Assembly: GCA_964497615.1 (NCBI GenBank)
Contig: CAZCEC010000028.1
Span: forward strand, 13,961-77,960
Length of the DNA stretch: 64,000 nucleotides
DNA from: CAZCEC01 sp964497615
Lineage (GTDB): Bacteria; Chloroflexota; Anaerolineae; Anaerolineales; UBA6663
Direction: 5' to 3'
This document shows, piece by piece, positions 49,945 through 58,901 of this stretch. Both the position numbers and the translations under genes were made by a program. Within the stretch, counting starts at the first letter, position 1. Each line of letters opens with the position of its first letter. The notes beneath the pieces were generated by a model, which was not told where the DNA came from, searched no databases, and saw nothing but the letters and a program-made list of their open reading frames with translations.

Positions 49945-51137
49945 GCCGGCAGCACCTCGGTCAGCCACTCGAAGATAGTCGCGGTGGGCAGGGCCAGGTT
50001 GTTCACCTGGCAGTGCGCCTCGCCGCCCTCGGCCCGGGTGAAGATGCGGAGCTTGCTCTTTGGGTGCGGCAGCTTCGCTGCGCACTCGCGCCCAATCTGG
50101 AGCGTCACCGCCGCCTCCCCCTCCCCAGCCAGGCACAGCACCGGGCAGGCGATCTTGGCCGGATCGGCCCGGCCGTTGAAGAAATAGTCGTAGGCCTTGC
50201 CCATGCGGCGGGCGATGTCGCGCGGGTTGAAGCTGATGCGCAACCCCATCCGCCACACGATTTGGTCGAAGACCATCCGCGCCACCGGATCGGCCCGATC
50301 GTGGCCTTTCTGCTGGGCCAGCACTGCGCGGAATACGTCTGGCATCGCCGGGTTCGCGATGATGGCTTTGAGGCGCGGCTCGTGCTGCCCTGCTTTAAAC
50401 GCCACGTGACCGCCCCAACTGAACCCAAACAGCGCCAGCCGCTCCCCGTCCACTTCCGGCCGCGAGAGGGCATAGTCCACCACCACCGCAACCGGCTGCT
50501 CCATGCGAGCGCCAAAATGCAGTCCGTGATCGGGATTGATGCCCTGGCCCGGCAAGTCCACGGTCAGCACGTTGTAGCCCCTGGCCGCGCCTTCCGAGCC
50601 GACGAAGAAGTAGCAGTCCTCGGCGTAGGTCTCGATGCCGCCGGCCACGATCAGCGTTGGCCGGGGTGCCAGGCTGTGGTCCGCCTTCCAAAAGTAGCCC
50701 AGCAGCGGCACGCCCCGGTAGGTTACTGTGACCGTCTCAATGGGCGGATCAAACAGCGGCGCGGCCTGTTGAAAGCAGGCCCGCATCTTCGCGCCGTCTG
50801 GGCGAAAGGTCGGGTCGGACGGCGGCGTGATGAAGAGCGGCGCGCGATAGTAGGTGCAGGCGCGCAAAAACCCCCGGCGCGCAGCCTCGCGGTCGCCCCG
50901 GTCGAGCGCGGCCTGCGCCTCGGCCTCCACCTGCTGGGCCAGCGCCCGCCACTCGCGCCGCCAGGCGGTGGCATCCGCGTTCGGGATGCGCGCCGCTGCC
51001 GCCAGACACTCGTCCGCGGTGCAGCCTTCATAGATGGCGCGGCCCATGATCCAGGCCAGGTAAAAGTCCATGTCCTGGTGATCGAAGTACAGCTTCTGCC
51101 GGCTGCGTTGAGCCAGAGCTGTGGATGTGTTGTCCAT
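49941..51137 (-). CDS. alpha/beta hydrolase, FrsA/dihydropseudooxynicotine-hydrolase-like
   Basis: 398 residues from ATG 51137 (GTG 51140 is possible; both sit behind GGAGG). A helical N-terminal cap (about 1-130) precedes the alpha/beta domain with the nucleophile in FGFSWGGH and the oxyanion strand GGIETYAEDCYFF. The cap-plus-barrel layout resembles 2,6-dihydropseudooxynicotine hydrolase and FrsA. The acid and His near the end (AGEGEAA, EGGEAHCQV) are plausible. Substrate unknown. The ABC permease gene follows on the same strand only after the neighbour's stop at 51170. Confidence 0.75.
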   Translation of the reverse strand: MDNTSTALAQRSRQKLYFDHQDMDFYLAWIMGRAIYEGCTADECLAAAARIPNADATAWRREWRALAQQVEAEAQAALDRGDREAARRGFLRACTYYRAPLFITPPSDPTFRPDGAKMRACFQQAAPLFDPPIETVTVTYRGVPLLGYFWKADHSLAPRPTLIVAGGIETYAEDCYFFVGSEGAARGYNVLTVDLPGQGINPDHGLHFGARMEQPVAVVVDYALSRPEVDGERLALFGFSWGGHVAFKAGQHEPRLKAIIANPAMPDVFRAVLAQQKGHDRADPVARMVFDQIVWRMGLRISFNPRDIARRMGKAYDYFFNGRADPAKIACPVLCLAGEGEAAVTLQIGRECAAKLPHPKSKLRIFTRAEGGEAHCQVNNLALPTATIFEWLTEVLPA

Positions 51138-51169
51138 CACTTGTTTCCTCCAGGCGATGACCGCCTTGA

Positions 51170-53722
51170 TTACTCGTACCGCAGAGCGCGCACTACCTCC
51201 AGCCGCGCCGCCTGCCGGGCCGGGATCAGGGCGGCCAGCGCGCCGAAGATCAACCCGGAGGCGATGGCAATCAATACACCCGCCGCCGGAAAGATGTAGT
51301 CAATCGGATAGGCCACCGCGGCCAGCATCTTGACCATCATGTACCCGAGATACAGACCGGACAGCAGGCCAAACCCAGTGCCGATCGCGGCCAAGATCAG
51401 CGACTCCGCGACGATGACGGTCCGCACCTGCGCGCGGGTAGCACCGACGGCCCGCAGCATGCCGATCTCGCGCGTCCGCTCGATGACGCCGATGGCCAGG
51501 GTGTTGATCATGGCGATCAGTGACGGCACCGACAGCAGGATGGCCAGGCCGATCATGCCGGCGAAGGCCGCGTTGAAGACCGCCAGGGACTCCTCGATAT
51601 ACGCCTGCCCCTCAATCAGCCTGAACTGCGGATAGTCTGCCAGTATGCCGCGCAAGGCCGCCTCCACCTGCGCCGGGTCCGCGCCGGCTGCCAGGTTGGC
51701 TTGCAGCAGCACATCCTCGTGTCGCTCGAAGTCCGTCCCGATGCTGGCCTGCGACATATACACCGTCGGGATTTTGGCATTCAGATAGTCACTGGCGACG
51801 GCGGCAACGCGATACGACCGCGGCCCAGTGGGTGTGAGCAGCGTGATCTCATCGCCCGCGTCGGCCTGGGCCGTCGTCCTGAGAATGCCGTTGATGATGA
51901 CTTCGCGGCCGGCGGCCAGCGCGGTGTAGGCGGCCGCCTCGTCACCCGTCACGAAGGTCAGGCCGCTGACCTGTGGATACGTGGCCGGGTCAATACCCAG
52001 CACTGAAATGGCCGTCCCGCCGGTCTCGCTCGGCGCATACCGCAGGCCCGCCACCACTTCCACGCCGTCCACGGCCCGCAGCGCTTCGCTCAACCCCTGG
52101 CTGGCGCCGACATTCGTGCCCCACACAGCCACGGACGGCGGCACGAAGATGAAGTCGCTGCCGAGGCTCTTACGTAGGACGCGCTCGAAACCCAGGCTCA
52201 GGCTGGAAATGGTGGAGGCCGCCATCACGAGGATCGCCAGCGCAATCAGCGTCGTGCTGGCCGTGATGGCCGCCCGCGTGGGCTGCCGCGCCAGGTTGCC
52301 ATGCGCCAATTGCGCGGTGCCGGCCCGCGCAAACACGCCAGCCGCCACGGTGCTCAGCAGAACAGCGATGGGGCTAATCAGCGCCGGCGCCGCCAGAATC
52401 AGACCGATGACAAACACGACGCTGCCCAGGACCACCAGGGTCGTATTCTGGGAGAAAAGCGCCGCCACCGACAGCACCAGCAGCACCGCGCCAGCCCAGA
52501 ACCCGAAACCCGCCATGCGGCGGAACGCCACTTCGCCAATCGCGGGCCGCAGCGCTTCGAGCGGGGTGACGCGGCTGGCACTGAGGGCTGGCAACAAGCC
52601 CGCCAGCAGGGTGACGCCGACCCCCAACAGCACGGTGCCGGCGACCAGCGCCGGGGTGACCACCGGGCCGCCAACGCGAATGTTCAGATACTGTTCGCCA
52701 ATGGGGCTGACGATGGCTACCAGGCCCAGCCCAAGCAGGTATCCCAGCAGTAGCCCCAGCCCCGTGCCCGCCACGCCCTGGATCAGTCCTTCGCTCAGGA
52801 CGATGCCCATGATGGCGCGGCGGCTGGCGCCCAGCGAGCGCAGCATGCCGATGTCGCGGCGGCGCTCGGCCACCACCGTGCGAAACGTGTTGAAGATGAT
52901 GAACGCCCCCATCAGCAGCGCCAGCAGCCCCAACATCGTGAAGATCGCCTGCCCCAACGCCAGGCCCGTCAACAGCTCAGAGTTGGACGCCAGCGCGCCG
53001 ACGTGATAGGCCTCGCCCAGGCCGGCGATGATGGCCGCCTCGATTTCGGCCCGGCGCGTCTCGTCGGTCGTATCGAAATTGGCCTCGATCATGTTGATCT
53101 TGCCAGCGGCCTCGAACATCGCCTGCGCCTGCGGCAGGGTCACCAGCAGGGTTTCGTTGCCCGGCAGGCCCCGGTCCGGCTGAATGCCAACGACCGTCAG
53201 CGAGGCTTCTCCCACCGTTGTCGGGAGCTTGAGCGTATCGCCAACGGATAGGCCCAGGATATCGGCCGCGTTCTCGCTCAGGGTGACGGCGGCCATATCG
53301 CCGGCTTCCAGGAACCGGCCGCTGGAGACCGTATAGACATGCAAAGCCCGCGCCGCCTCCACATCAAGGCCCGCCAGCGCGAAGGCCGTGATCCTGTCGG
53401 CGACGGTTGGGTCGCCGTCGTAGTAGTCGGCTGGGATGTTGATCGTCCGTTCGAATTGGCCGGAGACGGCGCTCACCCCGTCCATCGCCGCAATGCGCGC
53501 GGCCACGCCTTCATCAAACGCGGCGGCGGTCCTGTGGCTGATCACCACATCCACCTGCCCGGAGGCCGCCATCACGTTGGCCTGATAGGCGCGCATGAAG
53601 GCCGGCATCAGGGTATTCATGCCAAAGACCACCAGCACGCCAAAGACGATCGCGAGGGTGGTGAGCGTGGTGCGCAGCATGCGCCCGCGCAAATAGCGCA
53701 GGGCCAGGGTAAGGGTAATCAT
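51170..53722 (-). CDS. FtsX-like ABC transporter permease (two FtsX domains)
   Basis: 850 residues from ATG 53722. Two FtsX domains, each with four membrane helices, bracket large extracytoplasmic MacB-like domains (RTTLTTLAIVFGVLVVFG at helix 1; SLIAMINTLAIGVIERTREIGMLRAVGATRAQV at the last coupling region). The coupling helices ERRRDIGMLRSLGASRR and ERTREIGMLRAVGATRA contact the ATPase. With the gene upstream it forms a MacB/LolCDE-like exporter for lipoproteins, peptides or antibiotics. A divergent start to 53824 would lack a membrane segment and is rejected. Confidence 0.88.
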   Translation of the reverse strand: MITLTLALRYLRGRMLRTTLTTLAIVFGVLVVFGMNTLMPAFMRAYQANVMAASGQVDVVISHRTAAAFDEGVAARIAAMDGVSAVSGQFERTINIPADYYDGDPTVADRITAFALAGLDVEAARALHVYTVSSGRFLEAGDMAAVTLSENAADILGLSVGDTLKLPTTVGEASLTVVGIQPDRGLPGNETLLVTLPQAQAMFEAAGKINMIEANFDTTDETRRAEIEAAIIAGLGEAYHVGALASNSELLTGLALGQAIFTMLGLLALLMGAFIIFNTFRTVVAERRRDIGMLRSLGASRRAIMGIVLSEGLIQGVAGTGLGLLLGYLLGLGLVAIVSPIGEQYLNIRVGGPVVTPALVAGTVLLGVGVTLLAGLLPALSASRVTPLEALRPAIGEVAFRRMAGFGFWAGAVLLVLSVAALFSQNTTLVVLGSVVFVIGLILAAPALISPIAVLLSTVAAGVFARAGTAQLAHGNLARQPTRAAITASTTLIALAILVMAASTISSLSLGFERVLRKSLGSDFIFVPPSVAVWGTNVGASQGLSEALRAVDGVEVVAGLRYAPSETGGTAISVLGIDPATYPQVSGLTFVTGDEAAAYTALAAGREVIINGILRTTAQADAGDEITLLTPTGPRSYRVAAVASDYLNAKIPTVYMSQASIGTDFERHEDVLLQANLAAGADPAQVEAALRGILADYPQFRLIEGQAYIEESLAVFNAAFAGMIGLAILLSVPSLIAMINTLAIGVIERTREIGMLRAVGATRAQVRTVIVAESLILAAIGTGFGLLSGLYLGYMMVKMLAAVAYPIDYIFPAAGVLIAIASGLIFGALAALIPARQAARLEVVRALRYE

Positions 53723-53744
53723 GGCAGTTTTCCTTCGCCGGGCG

Positions 53745-54485
53745 TCAGGCCAGCGACACCATCCGCTCCTGCACCGCGGCCGAGTTAGCCGCATACTGGC
53801 TGCCCAGGCGCGTGTCATCCACAATCACGCCGTCCTTGAGGAAGACGATGCGGTCGGCATAGGCGGCGATGCGCGGGTCGTGGGTCACCATCACTACCGC
53901 CCGCCCCCACTCGTCCGATACCTGCCGCAGCAGGCCAGCGATCTCGTCGGCGGCGCGCGTGTCCAGGTTGCCGGTGGGCTCGTCCGCCAGCACTAGCGCC
54001 GGCTCTGCCACCAAGGCGCGGGCGATGGCCACCCGCTGCTGCTGGCCGCCTGAGAGTTGATCGGGCCGGCTGCCCAGCTTGTCGCCCAGGTTCACCCGCC
54101 GCAGCCACTCGGCGGCCCGGGCGCGAGCCGTGGCCATCGTTTGGCCATCCAGCGTCAGCGGCAAGGCCGCGTTCTCAACCGAGTCCAGCACTGGGATGAG
54201 GTTGAAGAATTGGAACACGAAACCCATTTTGCGGCGGCGCAATTCGGTGAGCGCCGCATCTGGGAGGGTGCTCAGGTTGTGGCCGTCCACCGTGACTTGG
54301 CCGCTGGTAGGCCGGTCCAGCCCGCCGAGCAGGTGCAGCAAGGTGGACTTGCCGCAGCCGCTGGGGCCCATGATGGCAATAAACTCGTCCGGCTGAACGC
54401 TCAGGTTGACGTTCCTGAGGGCCGTCACCGCGGTGTCGCCGCGGCCATAAACCTTCGTTAGCTGCTCAGCTTGAATGAGCGACAT
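53745..54485 (-). CDS. ABC transporter ATPase, LolD/MacB type
   Basis: 246 residues, complete: Walker A GPSGCGKSTLLHLLGG, Q-loop in FVFQFFNL, signature LSGGQQQRVAIARAL, Walker B LVLADEPTGNLD and VMVTHDPRI. Length and the short LolD-like body fit exporters with FtsX permeases. It is 22 nt upstream of the permease. The 243 nt before it (54486-54728) hold an AT-rich stretch near 54560-54600 with ACTATAGT, a perfect 8-nt palindrome, and a probable promoter whose exact position I cannot fix. Confidence 0.92.
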   Translation of the reverse strand: MSLIQAEQLTKVYGRGDTAVTALRNVNLSVQPDEFIAIMGPSGCGKSTLLHLLGGLDRPTSGQVTVDGHNLSTLPDAALTELRRRKMGFVFQFFNLIPVLDSVENAALPLTLDGQTMATARARAAEWLRRVNLGDKLGSRPDQLSGGQQQRVAIARALVAEPALVLADEPTGNLDTRAADEIAGLLRQVSDEWGRAVVMVTHDPRIAAYADRIVFLKDGVIVDDTRLGSQYAANSAAVQERMVSLA

Positions 54486-54728
54486 AGTTCACTCTCCGTG
54501 CGCATGCCTTCTCCGCGGCCTTGACACTGGGACACGCACTCCAGCGGACGCGCGGTATCGTGACATAACTATAGTAATCTACAAGTTTCTAGATACGGGA
54601 AACAGGATAATCCCGGTCAATTGCCGGGTCAATAGGGCCGGAGACGGTGTCAGGGGGATGTCAGAATTGCAGGTCGTTCCACCGTCAGGACGCTGAGACG
54701 TTGGAACGTTCAAAGCGCGACAGGGCGT

Positions 54729-55157
54729 TTACGCGGGATGGAGCCGGCACCAGGCATACAGCGCGTCATAGACAGGAAACTGGGCGGCGAGGTTTTCGGC
54801 ATCGAGGGGAAAGCGAATGGAGAATCCCGTGGCGATGGCCTCCAGGCCGCGCGCCAGCGGGTCCGTGTCAATGTCGGCCGCCACGTCGGCGGCGTGAACG
54901 ATGCGCGCCAGGCGGATCAGCGCTGGGTCCTTCAGACCATACTTCAGCATGATCGACTCGAATGAGCACCGCCCGTCGTGATGGCCCAGCTCCACGCCCG
55001 GCGAATCGAATGGGATGACGCCGGTCTCGGCTGCTGCCGCTTCAATCTCGCTGTTGGGGACGAAGATGAATTCGGCCTGGCTATCCACAAAACGCGTGAT
55101 GAGCCAGGGGCAGGCCACGCGGTCCACGTGCACGTGCGAGCGGGTAATCCATTTCAT
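54729..55157 (-). CDS. ChrB C-terminal-domain protein (second copy)
   Basis: 142 residues. KWITRSHVHVDRVACPWLIT and AEFIFVPNSEIEAAA are the start of the chromate-resistance ChrB C-terminal domain (PF09828 type). Conserved His/Asp/Cys residues (HVHVDR, GHHDGRCSFE) could bind metal or haem. Last gene of the chr operon, overlapping the MFS gene by 4 nt. In ChrB proteins this domain is fused to the N-terminal domain; here it is separate. Confidence 0.8.
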   Translation of the reverse strand: MKWITRSHVHVDRVACPWLITRFVDSQAEFIFVPNSEIEAAAAETGVIPFDSPGVELGHHDGRCSFESIMLKYGLKDPALIRLARIVHAADVAADIDTDPLARGLEAIATGFSIRFPLDAENLAAQFPVYDALYAWCRLHPA

Positions 55158-56398
55158 TTGGCGGCCTCCACGGCAAGCTCGTCGGCGGGCTTGAGCCGGC
55201 GAAACTGGTTGAACAGAGACAGGTCATACACAATCTTGATGGCGCCGCCCAGCAGGAATGGCGCCGCCAATCCGCTCACCCAGGCGAGCGCCACGCCCGC
55301 CACCGCCGGGCTGATGGCCTGGGCGGCCATGCGCGCCAGCGTCGTGAGGCCGGCGGCAGCGGTGCGCTCCTCTGGGTCTACCACGGCCATGACATACGAG
55401 CCGCGGGCGGGCACATCCATCTGGCTGAGCAGATGGCGCGCGAGCAGCAGGGCCACCGCCATGTTCAGCGTGGGCATCAGCGGGATAAGCATCAGCAGGA
55501 TGTTGGACGGCAAGTGCGTGAAGACCATCGTGTTGATAAGCCCGATGCGGCCCGCCAGCCGCACCGCCAACGGGTAGGAGATAGCCTTGAGCACGTTGAC
55601 GCCAAAGAACACCGGGCCAAGCACGTCGCTGCCCGCGCCAAACTTGAGCGCGAACCAGTAGGCGATGAAGCTCTGCACAACGAAGCCCCCGCCAAAGGCA
55701 TCCAGCGCGAACAGCGCCGACAGCCGCGCCACGGTGCCGCGCGACCGGTGCAGCCCTCCACCCCGCCGCATGGGCGGCTCCACCGCCGGGTCGGCCAGCT
55801 CGACGGCCGGCGAAAGGCGCAGCAGGATGGCGCCCGACAACAGAGCGCTGATCGAGTAACCGGCGAACATGAGCCGGTAGCTGAGCGCTGCCTCCAGGCC
55901 GAGGGCGCCCTCGAACCACGCTGGCAGCCCGGCCGCCAACGCGCCAACAGCCACGGCCAGCGCCGCCAGCGTGTTGTACCAGCCAAACAGCCGGTTGCGC
56001 TGGTGTGGCGGTGTCGTTTGCGGCAGGATGGCGTGTTCGACTGACTCGAATGGACCCACTTCTCCCGAGGTGGCGCTGACGGTGCCGCTGAGCGCGGCCA
56101 GCACCAGCGCCCACACGTTCTGCGAGAACGCGAAGACCAAGCCGCTGGCCGCCATCAGGACGGTGCTCAGGACCAGGATGCGCCGCCGGCCAAATCGGTC
56201 GGCGCGGGCCGCGGCGAAGAGCGTTAGCAGCGCGGAGCCGGCCAGGCTGGCGGAGAGGATGGCGCCCACCACGGGCGGCGCATAGCCGGCTCGGTCCAGG
56301 TACAGGCCGAGCACGACGCTCATCAGCCCGTACCCGAAGGTGCGGGCGGTCTTGGCGGCCAGGATCAGCCGGCCGTCAGCCGTGAGCCAGTTCAGCAT
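55154..56398 (-). CDS. MFS transporter of the ChrB operon
   Basis: 414 residues from ATG 56398, overlapping the preceding ChrB-domain gene by 23 nt. Twelve helices; loop 2-3 motif ARADRFGRRRILVL. It stands where a CHR-family chromate exporter (ChrA) normally sits, between two ChrB-domain genes. Export of chromate or another toxic anion is the simplest inference; no substrate residue can be recognised. Confidence 0.8.
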   Translation of the reverse strand: MLNWLTADGRLILAAKTARTFGYGLMSVVLGLYLDRAGYAPPVVGAILSASLAGSALLTLFAAARADRFGRRRILVLSTVLMAASGLVFAFSQNVWALVLAALSGTVSATSGEVGPFESVEHAILPQTTPPHQRNRLFGWYNTLAALAVAVGALAAGLPAWFEGALGLEAALSYRLMFAGYSISALLSGAILLRLSPAVELADPAVEPPMRRGGGLHRSRGTVARLSALFALDAFGGGFVVQSFIAYWFALKFGAGSDVLGPVFFGVNVLKAISYPLAVRLAGRIGLINTMVFTHLPSNILLMLIPLMPTLNMAVALLLARHLLSQMDVPARGSYVMAVVDPEERTAAAGLTTLARMAAQAISPAVAGVALAWVSGLAAPFLLGGAIKIVYDLSLFNQFRRLKPADELAVEAAK

Positions 56399-56786
56399 AT
56401 AGCGCCTCGTACAGCAGGATGGCGCGTTCGACCGCCGCCGCATCATCTGGGCTGGCCCGGCGCAAGGCGCGGCAGATCAAGTCCAGGCCGGGGGCGGCCG
56501 GCTCCACGGTCACTTCGCCCGGCACATCGGCCTCATCCACAAGCCGAGCCAGCCGGTGGAGCACGGGGTCATCCTGGCTGAAGGCAGCCACAAGCGCCGC
56601 ACAGCTGCTCCGCCCGCCATGATGAGAGTAGCGCGCGCCAGGGATGTCGAATGGCTCCATGTTGTCCGGAACGATGGCGCCTTCGGGAATGAAGACAAAC
56701 TCCGCCACCGGGTCGAGCCGGGTTCGGATCAGCCAGACGCAGGCCATCCGGTCCACGCCCATGTGCTCCCACGTCACCCACTTCAT
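56376..56786 (-). CDS. ChrB C-terminal-domain protein (first copy)
   Basis: 136 residues, paralogous to 54729-55157: KWVTWEHMGVDRMACVWLI matches KWITRSHVHVDRVACPWLI, and RYSHHGGRSSCAALVAAF matches LGHHDGRCSFESIMLKY. It overlaps the N-terminal-domain gene by 4 nt, so the split halves are made in step. Confidence 0.8.
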   Translation of the reverse strand: MKWVTWEHMGVDRMACVWLIRTRLDPVAEFVFIPEGAIVPDNMEPFDIPGARYSHHGGRSSCAALVAAFSQDDPVLHRLARLVDEADVPGEVTVEPAAPGLDLICRALRRASPDDAAAVERAILLYEALYAELAHG

Positions 56787-57247
56787 GGCTGGCGGTCCTC
56801 CTGCGCGGCCAGCAGCGCGGTCCGCGCCTCCTGGCCCGATGGCGAGTTGAAGTAGTCTTGGCTGCGGACTTGCTGATAGCGGCGGGAAATGGCGGCCAAA
56901 TCCGCGCCGGGTTGCGCCAAAGCGTGCAGGACCTCGGCATAGGCCGCCTCAGCCTGGGCCCGAAACTGCTGGATCAGGGCCTCATCGTCGGCCGGGGCCA
57001 TTTGCCGCGCCTCCCAGACGAGCGCCTCCCCGCCGCGCTCTTCGATTTCGACGCTGAGCCAGCGCAGGGCCTCGCGGGTGCGGTCGGTGGCGGGCAGCGC
57101 CCAGGCCGAGTCGTGCAGCAAAATGGCGCCAAGGGCCTTGAGCTTGCGCCAGGCGTACACCCGGCCGGCGGTGGGCTCAGGCGGGATTTTGTAGAGGAGC
57201 AGTAGCCAGGCCCGGCGTTCGGGTGGCGACGATTTCTTTGTAACCAC
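56783..57247 (-). CDS. ChrB N-terminal-domain protein
   Basis: 154 residues from GTG 57247. WLLLLYKIPPEPTAGRVYAW and RKLKALGAILLHDSAWALP match the N-terminal ChrB region, which in characterised ChrB acts in chromate-dependent gene regulation. First gene of the operon. A TTGACA/TATCAT promoter ends 6 nt before the start, and a GTAAC-4-GTTAC dyad covers the start codon, consistent with autoregulation. Confidence 0.75.
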   Translation of the reverse strand: MVTKKSSPPERRAWLLLLYKIPPEPTAGRVYAWRKLKALGAILLHDSAWALPATDRTREALRWLSVEIEERGGEALVWEARQMAPADDEALIQQFRAQAEAAYAEVLHALAQPGADLAAISRRYQQVRSQDYFNSPSGQEARTALLAAQEDRQP

Positions 57248-57281
57248 TGTTACATGATAGCGCGCCTATGCGATTTGTCAA
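57240..57281 (-). promoter_or_regulatory. leaderless chr-operon promoter with operator-like dyad
   Basis: On the minus strand TTGACA (57281-57276), 16 nt, TATCAT (57259-57254), then 6 nt to GTG 57247. GTAAC (57240-57244) and GTTAC (57249-57253) form an inverted repeat over the start site, a good place for a repressor. Confidence 0.65.
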
Positions 57282-57334
57282 GGGCCTGTCGCCGGTCGCG
57301 GCGCCCTTCGGCTTGGGGGGAGCGTTGGGGGCAT

Positions 57335-58834
57335 TTAGGGCGGCGAAGCGTTCCCCTCCAGGTGCGCCACGGCGCGGACAGCCTCCGCGCCGTGTCCCGT
57401 ATACCGCAGGATGTGCAGGCCGCTCTGGATATCGGCGACGTAGATCAGCCCATGATGCAGGATCGGGTAACTCCACATCTGAATGGGGTAGGCGCTGGGG
57501 TAGCTGCTGAGCGAGCCCCCCTCCCCGCTGGGTACGTAGACAGCCACGCGCCGGGGGTCTGCCGGGTCGCTCAGGTCGAGCACTTGCAGGCCGCCTCCGT
57601 ACCACGTCACAAAGGCCAGGTCACCGACAATCAGTGGGTTGTGGGAGGTGAAGACGGCATCAGGCCGCGGCAGGGTGCTGCAGGCGGGGTCGTTCTCCGG
57701 CACGGAGAAATGCCCCGCCACAGCCGGGCGCGCCGGTTCCAGGGTGTCGGCCACCAACACCCCGGCAAAGGGACAGTAGTAGATCTCCTGGGTTAGCAGC
57801 ACGTAGCGCGGGTCGGCCAGCGGCACGGCGCTGTGCGTATTGAGGCCCGGCAAGGCCACAAACGCGCCAGCGACGTCGCGCACGAGGCGCAATTCGGGCT
57901 CGGGCATACCAGCCGCAAAGTCGGACGAATCGGCCAGCAGGAATCCGCCGCCCCACAGGGCGAGATAGGCCAGCCGCCCATCGCGCGAAACGGACAGCGA
58001 ATGCAGGGTGCCGGGCGCGCCAGCAACGTTCGAGTTCCACTCGCCCACCTGCACAGGCGCGGCCGGGTCGCTCAAGTCCACCACGCGCAGGTCCGGCTGG
58101 AGGTAATTCCACATGGCGATGAACATGAGCAGCCGCGCCTGGTTGGCGGGGTCGCGCCAAAGATAGAACTCATGCGGCGTCGCGCCCAGCCCCAGGCTGG
58201 CCAGGGCGCGCGGCTGCTGGCAGTCGCTCACGTCGAAGGTGAGGATCGACAGCCCCGACGACCAGTTCAGGACGATGAGCAGGTTGAGGTCGGGCACGCC
58301 CCGCAGCTCGATGGGCTGGCTGCCGGGCGAAAGCGGCAACTCACCGGCGGGTCTGGGCGCAGCCGGGTCGCTGATGTCCACGATGGCGATGCTGGGCAGC
58401 CGGCGGTTGCCGATGTAGGCGCAGGAACCGGCCAGGGCCAGCCCTGCGTTCCACCCGCGCCCGCCCAGGTCGGCGCGGCCCACCAGTTCAAAGCCCTCCG
58501 AGCGGCCCGGAAACGACTCGCCCTCAACCTCGATCAGCGGCGCGGGCGTGCTGGAGACCGGCGGCGCAGGGGTCGTACTTTCCGAGACCGTGGCCGCCAG
58601 TGTCGCCGGCACGGTTGGGACAGTTGCATCCGCAGGCACAGGCGTGGGCGTGGGAAGCCCTGGCGTTTCCGTGGGAGGAAACACGCCAACGGTGACGACA
58701 AACACGTCAGGTGCGCTGGAAGCGGTGGGCGGCGGGGGCGGCGTTGAGCCAGGCGCGGGCTGGCGGCACGCGCTGAGGGCCAGCAAGGCGAAGACACACA
58801 GCCATAGCAGGCGCAAGGGGCAGCGTTGCGGCAT
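57335..58834 (-). CDS. LVIVD-repeat beta-propeller lipoprotein
   Basis: 499 residues from ATG 58834. Signal peptide and lipobox: LLWLCVFALLALSACRQ. A Pro/Thr-rich linker (about 30-110) leads to repeated motifs such as SIAIVDISDPAAPR, VVDLSDPAAPVQVG and VLDLSDPADPRRV, the LVIVD/choice-of-anchor propeller repeats of surface proteins. It probably forms a propeller outside the membrane. Function unknown. A TATAGT (5 nt) or TATTAT (8 nt) -10 lies just before the ATG. Confidence 0.85.
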   Translation of the reverse strand: MPQRCPLRLLWLCVFALLALSACRQPAPGSTPPPPPTASSAPDVFVVTVGVFPPTETPGLPTPTPVPADATVPTVPATLAATVSESTTPAPPVSSTPAPLIEVEGESFPGRSEGFELVGRADLGGRGWNAGLALAGSCAYIGNRRLPSIAIVDISDPAAPRPAGELPLSPGSQPIELRGVPDLNLLIVLNWSSGLSILTFDVSDCQQPRALASLGLGATPHEFYLWRDPANQARLLMFIAMWNYLQPDLRVVDLSDPAAPVQVGEWNSNVAGAPGTLHSLSVSRDGRLAYLALWGGGFLLADSSDFAAGMPEPELRLVRDVAGAFVALPGLNTHSAVPLADPRYVLLTQEIYYCPFAGVLVADTLEPARPAVAGHFSVPENDPACSTLPRPDAVFTSHNPLIVGDLAFVTWYGGGLQVLDLSDPADPRRVAVYVPSGEGGSLSSYPSAYPIQMWSYPILHHGLIYVADIQSGLHILRYTGHGAEAVRAVAHLEGNASPP

Positions 58835-58841
58835 GGGCAAC

Positions 58842-58847
58842 TATAAT
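58842..58847 (+). promoter_or_regulatory. TATAAT site shared by divergent transcripts
   Basis: On the plus strand TATAAT, expected start near 58854, serves the broken aldo/keto reductase. On the minus strand the same segment reads TATTATAGT and ends 5-8 nt before the lipoprotein ATG at 58834. A two-sided -10. Confidence 0.5.
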
Positions 58848-58901
58848 ACCCTGAGCCGGGCAGAGCACGCGCCGCGCCGGCAAGCGTGAGGAGGTCAGAT
58901 C

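Noticed and set aside
49503..51299. Very long plus-strand frame over the permease end and the esterase gene
   Set aside because: Low-information His/Arg/Gly sequence; the true genes are on the other frames with catalytic motifs.
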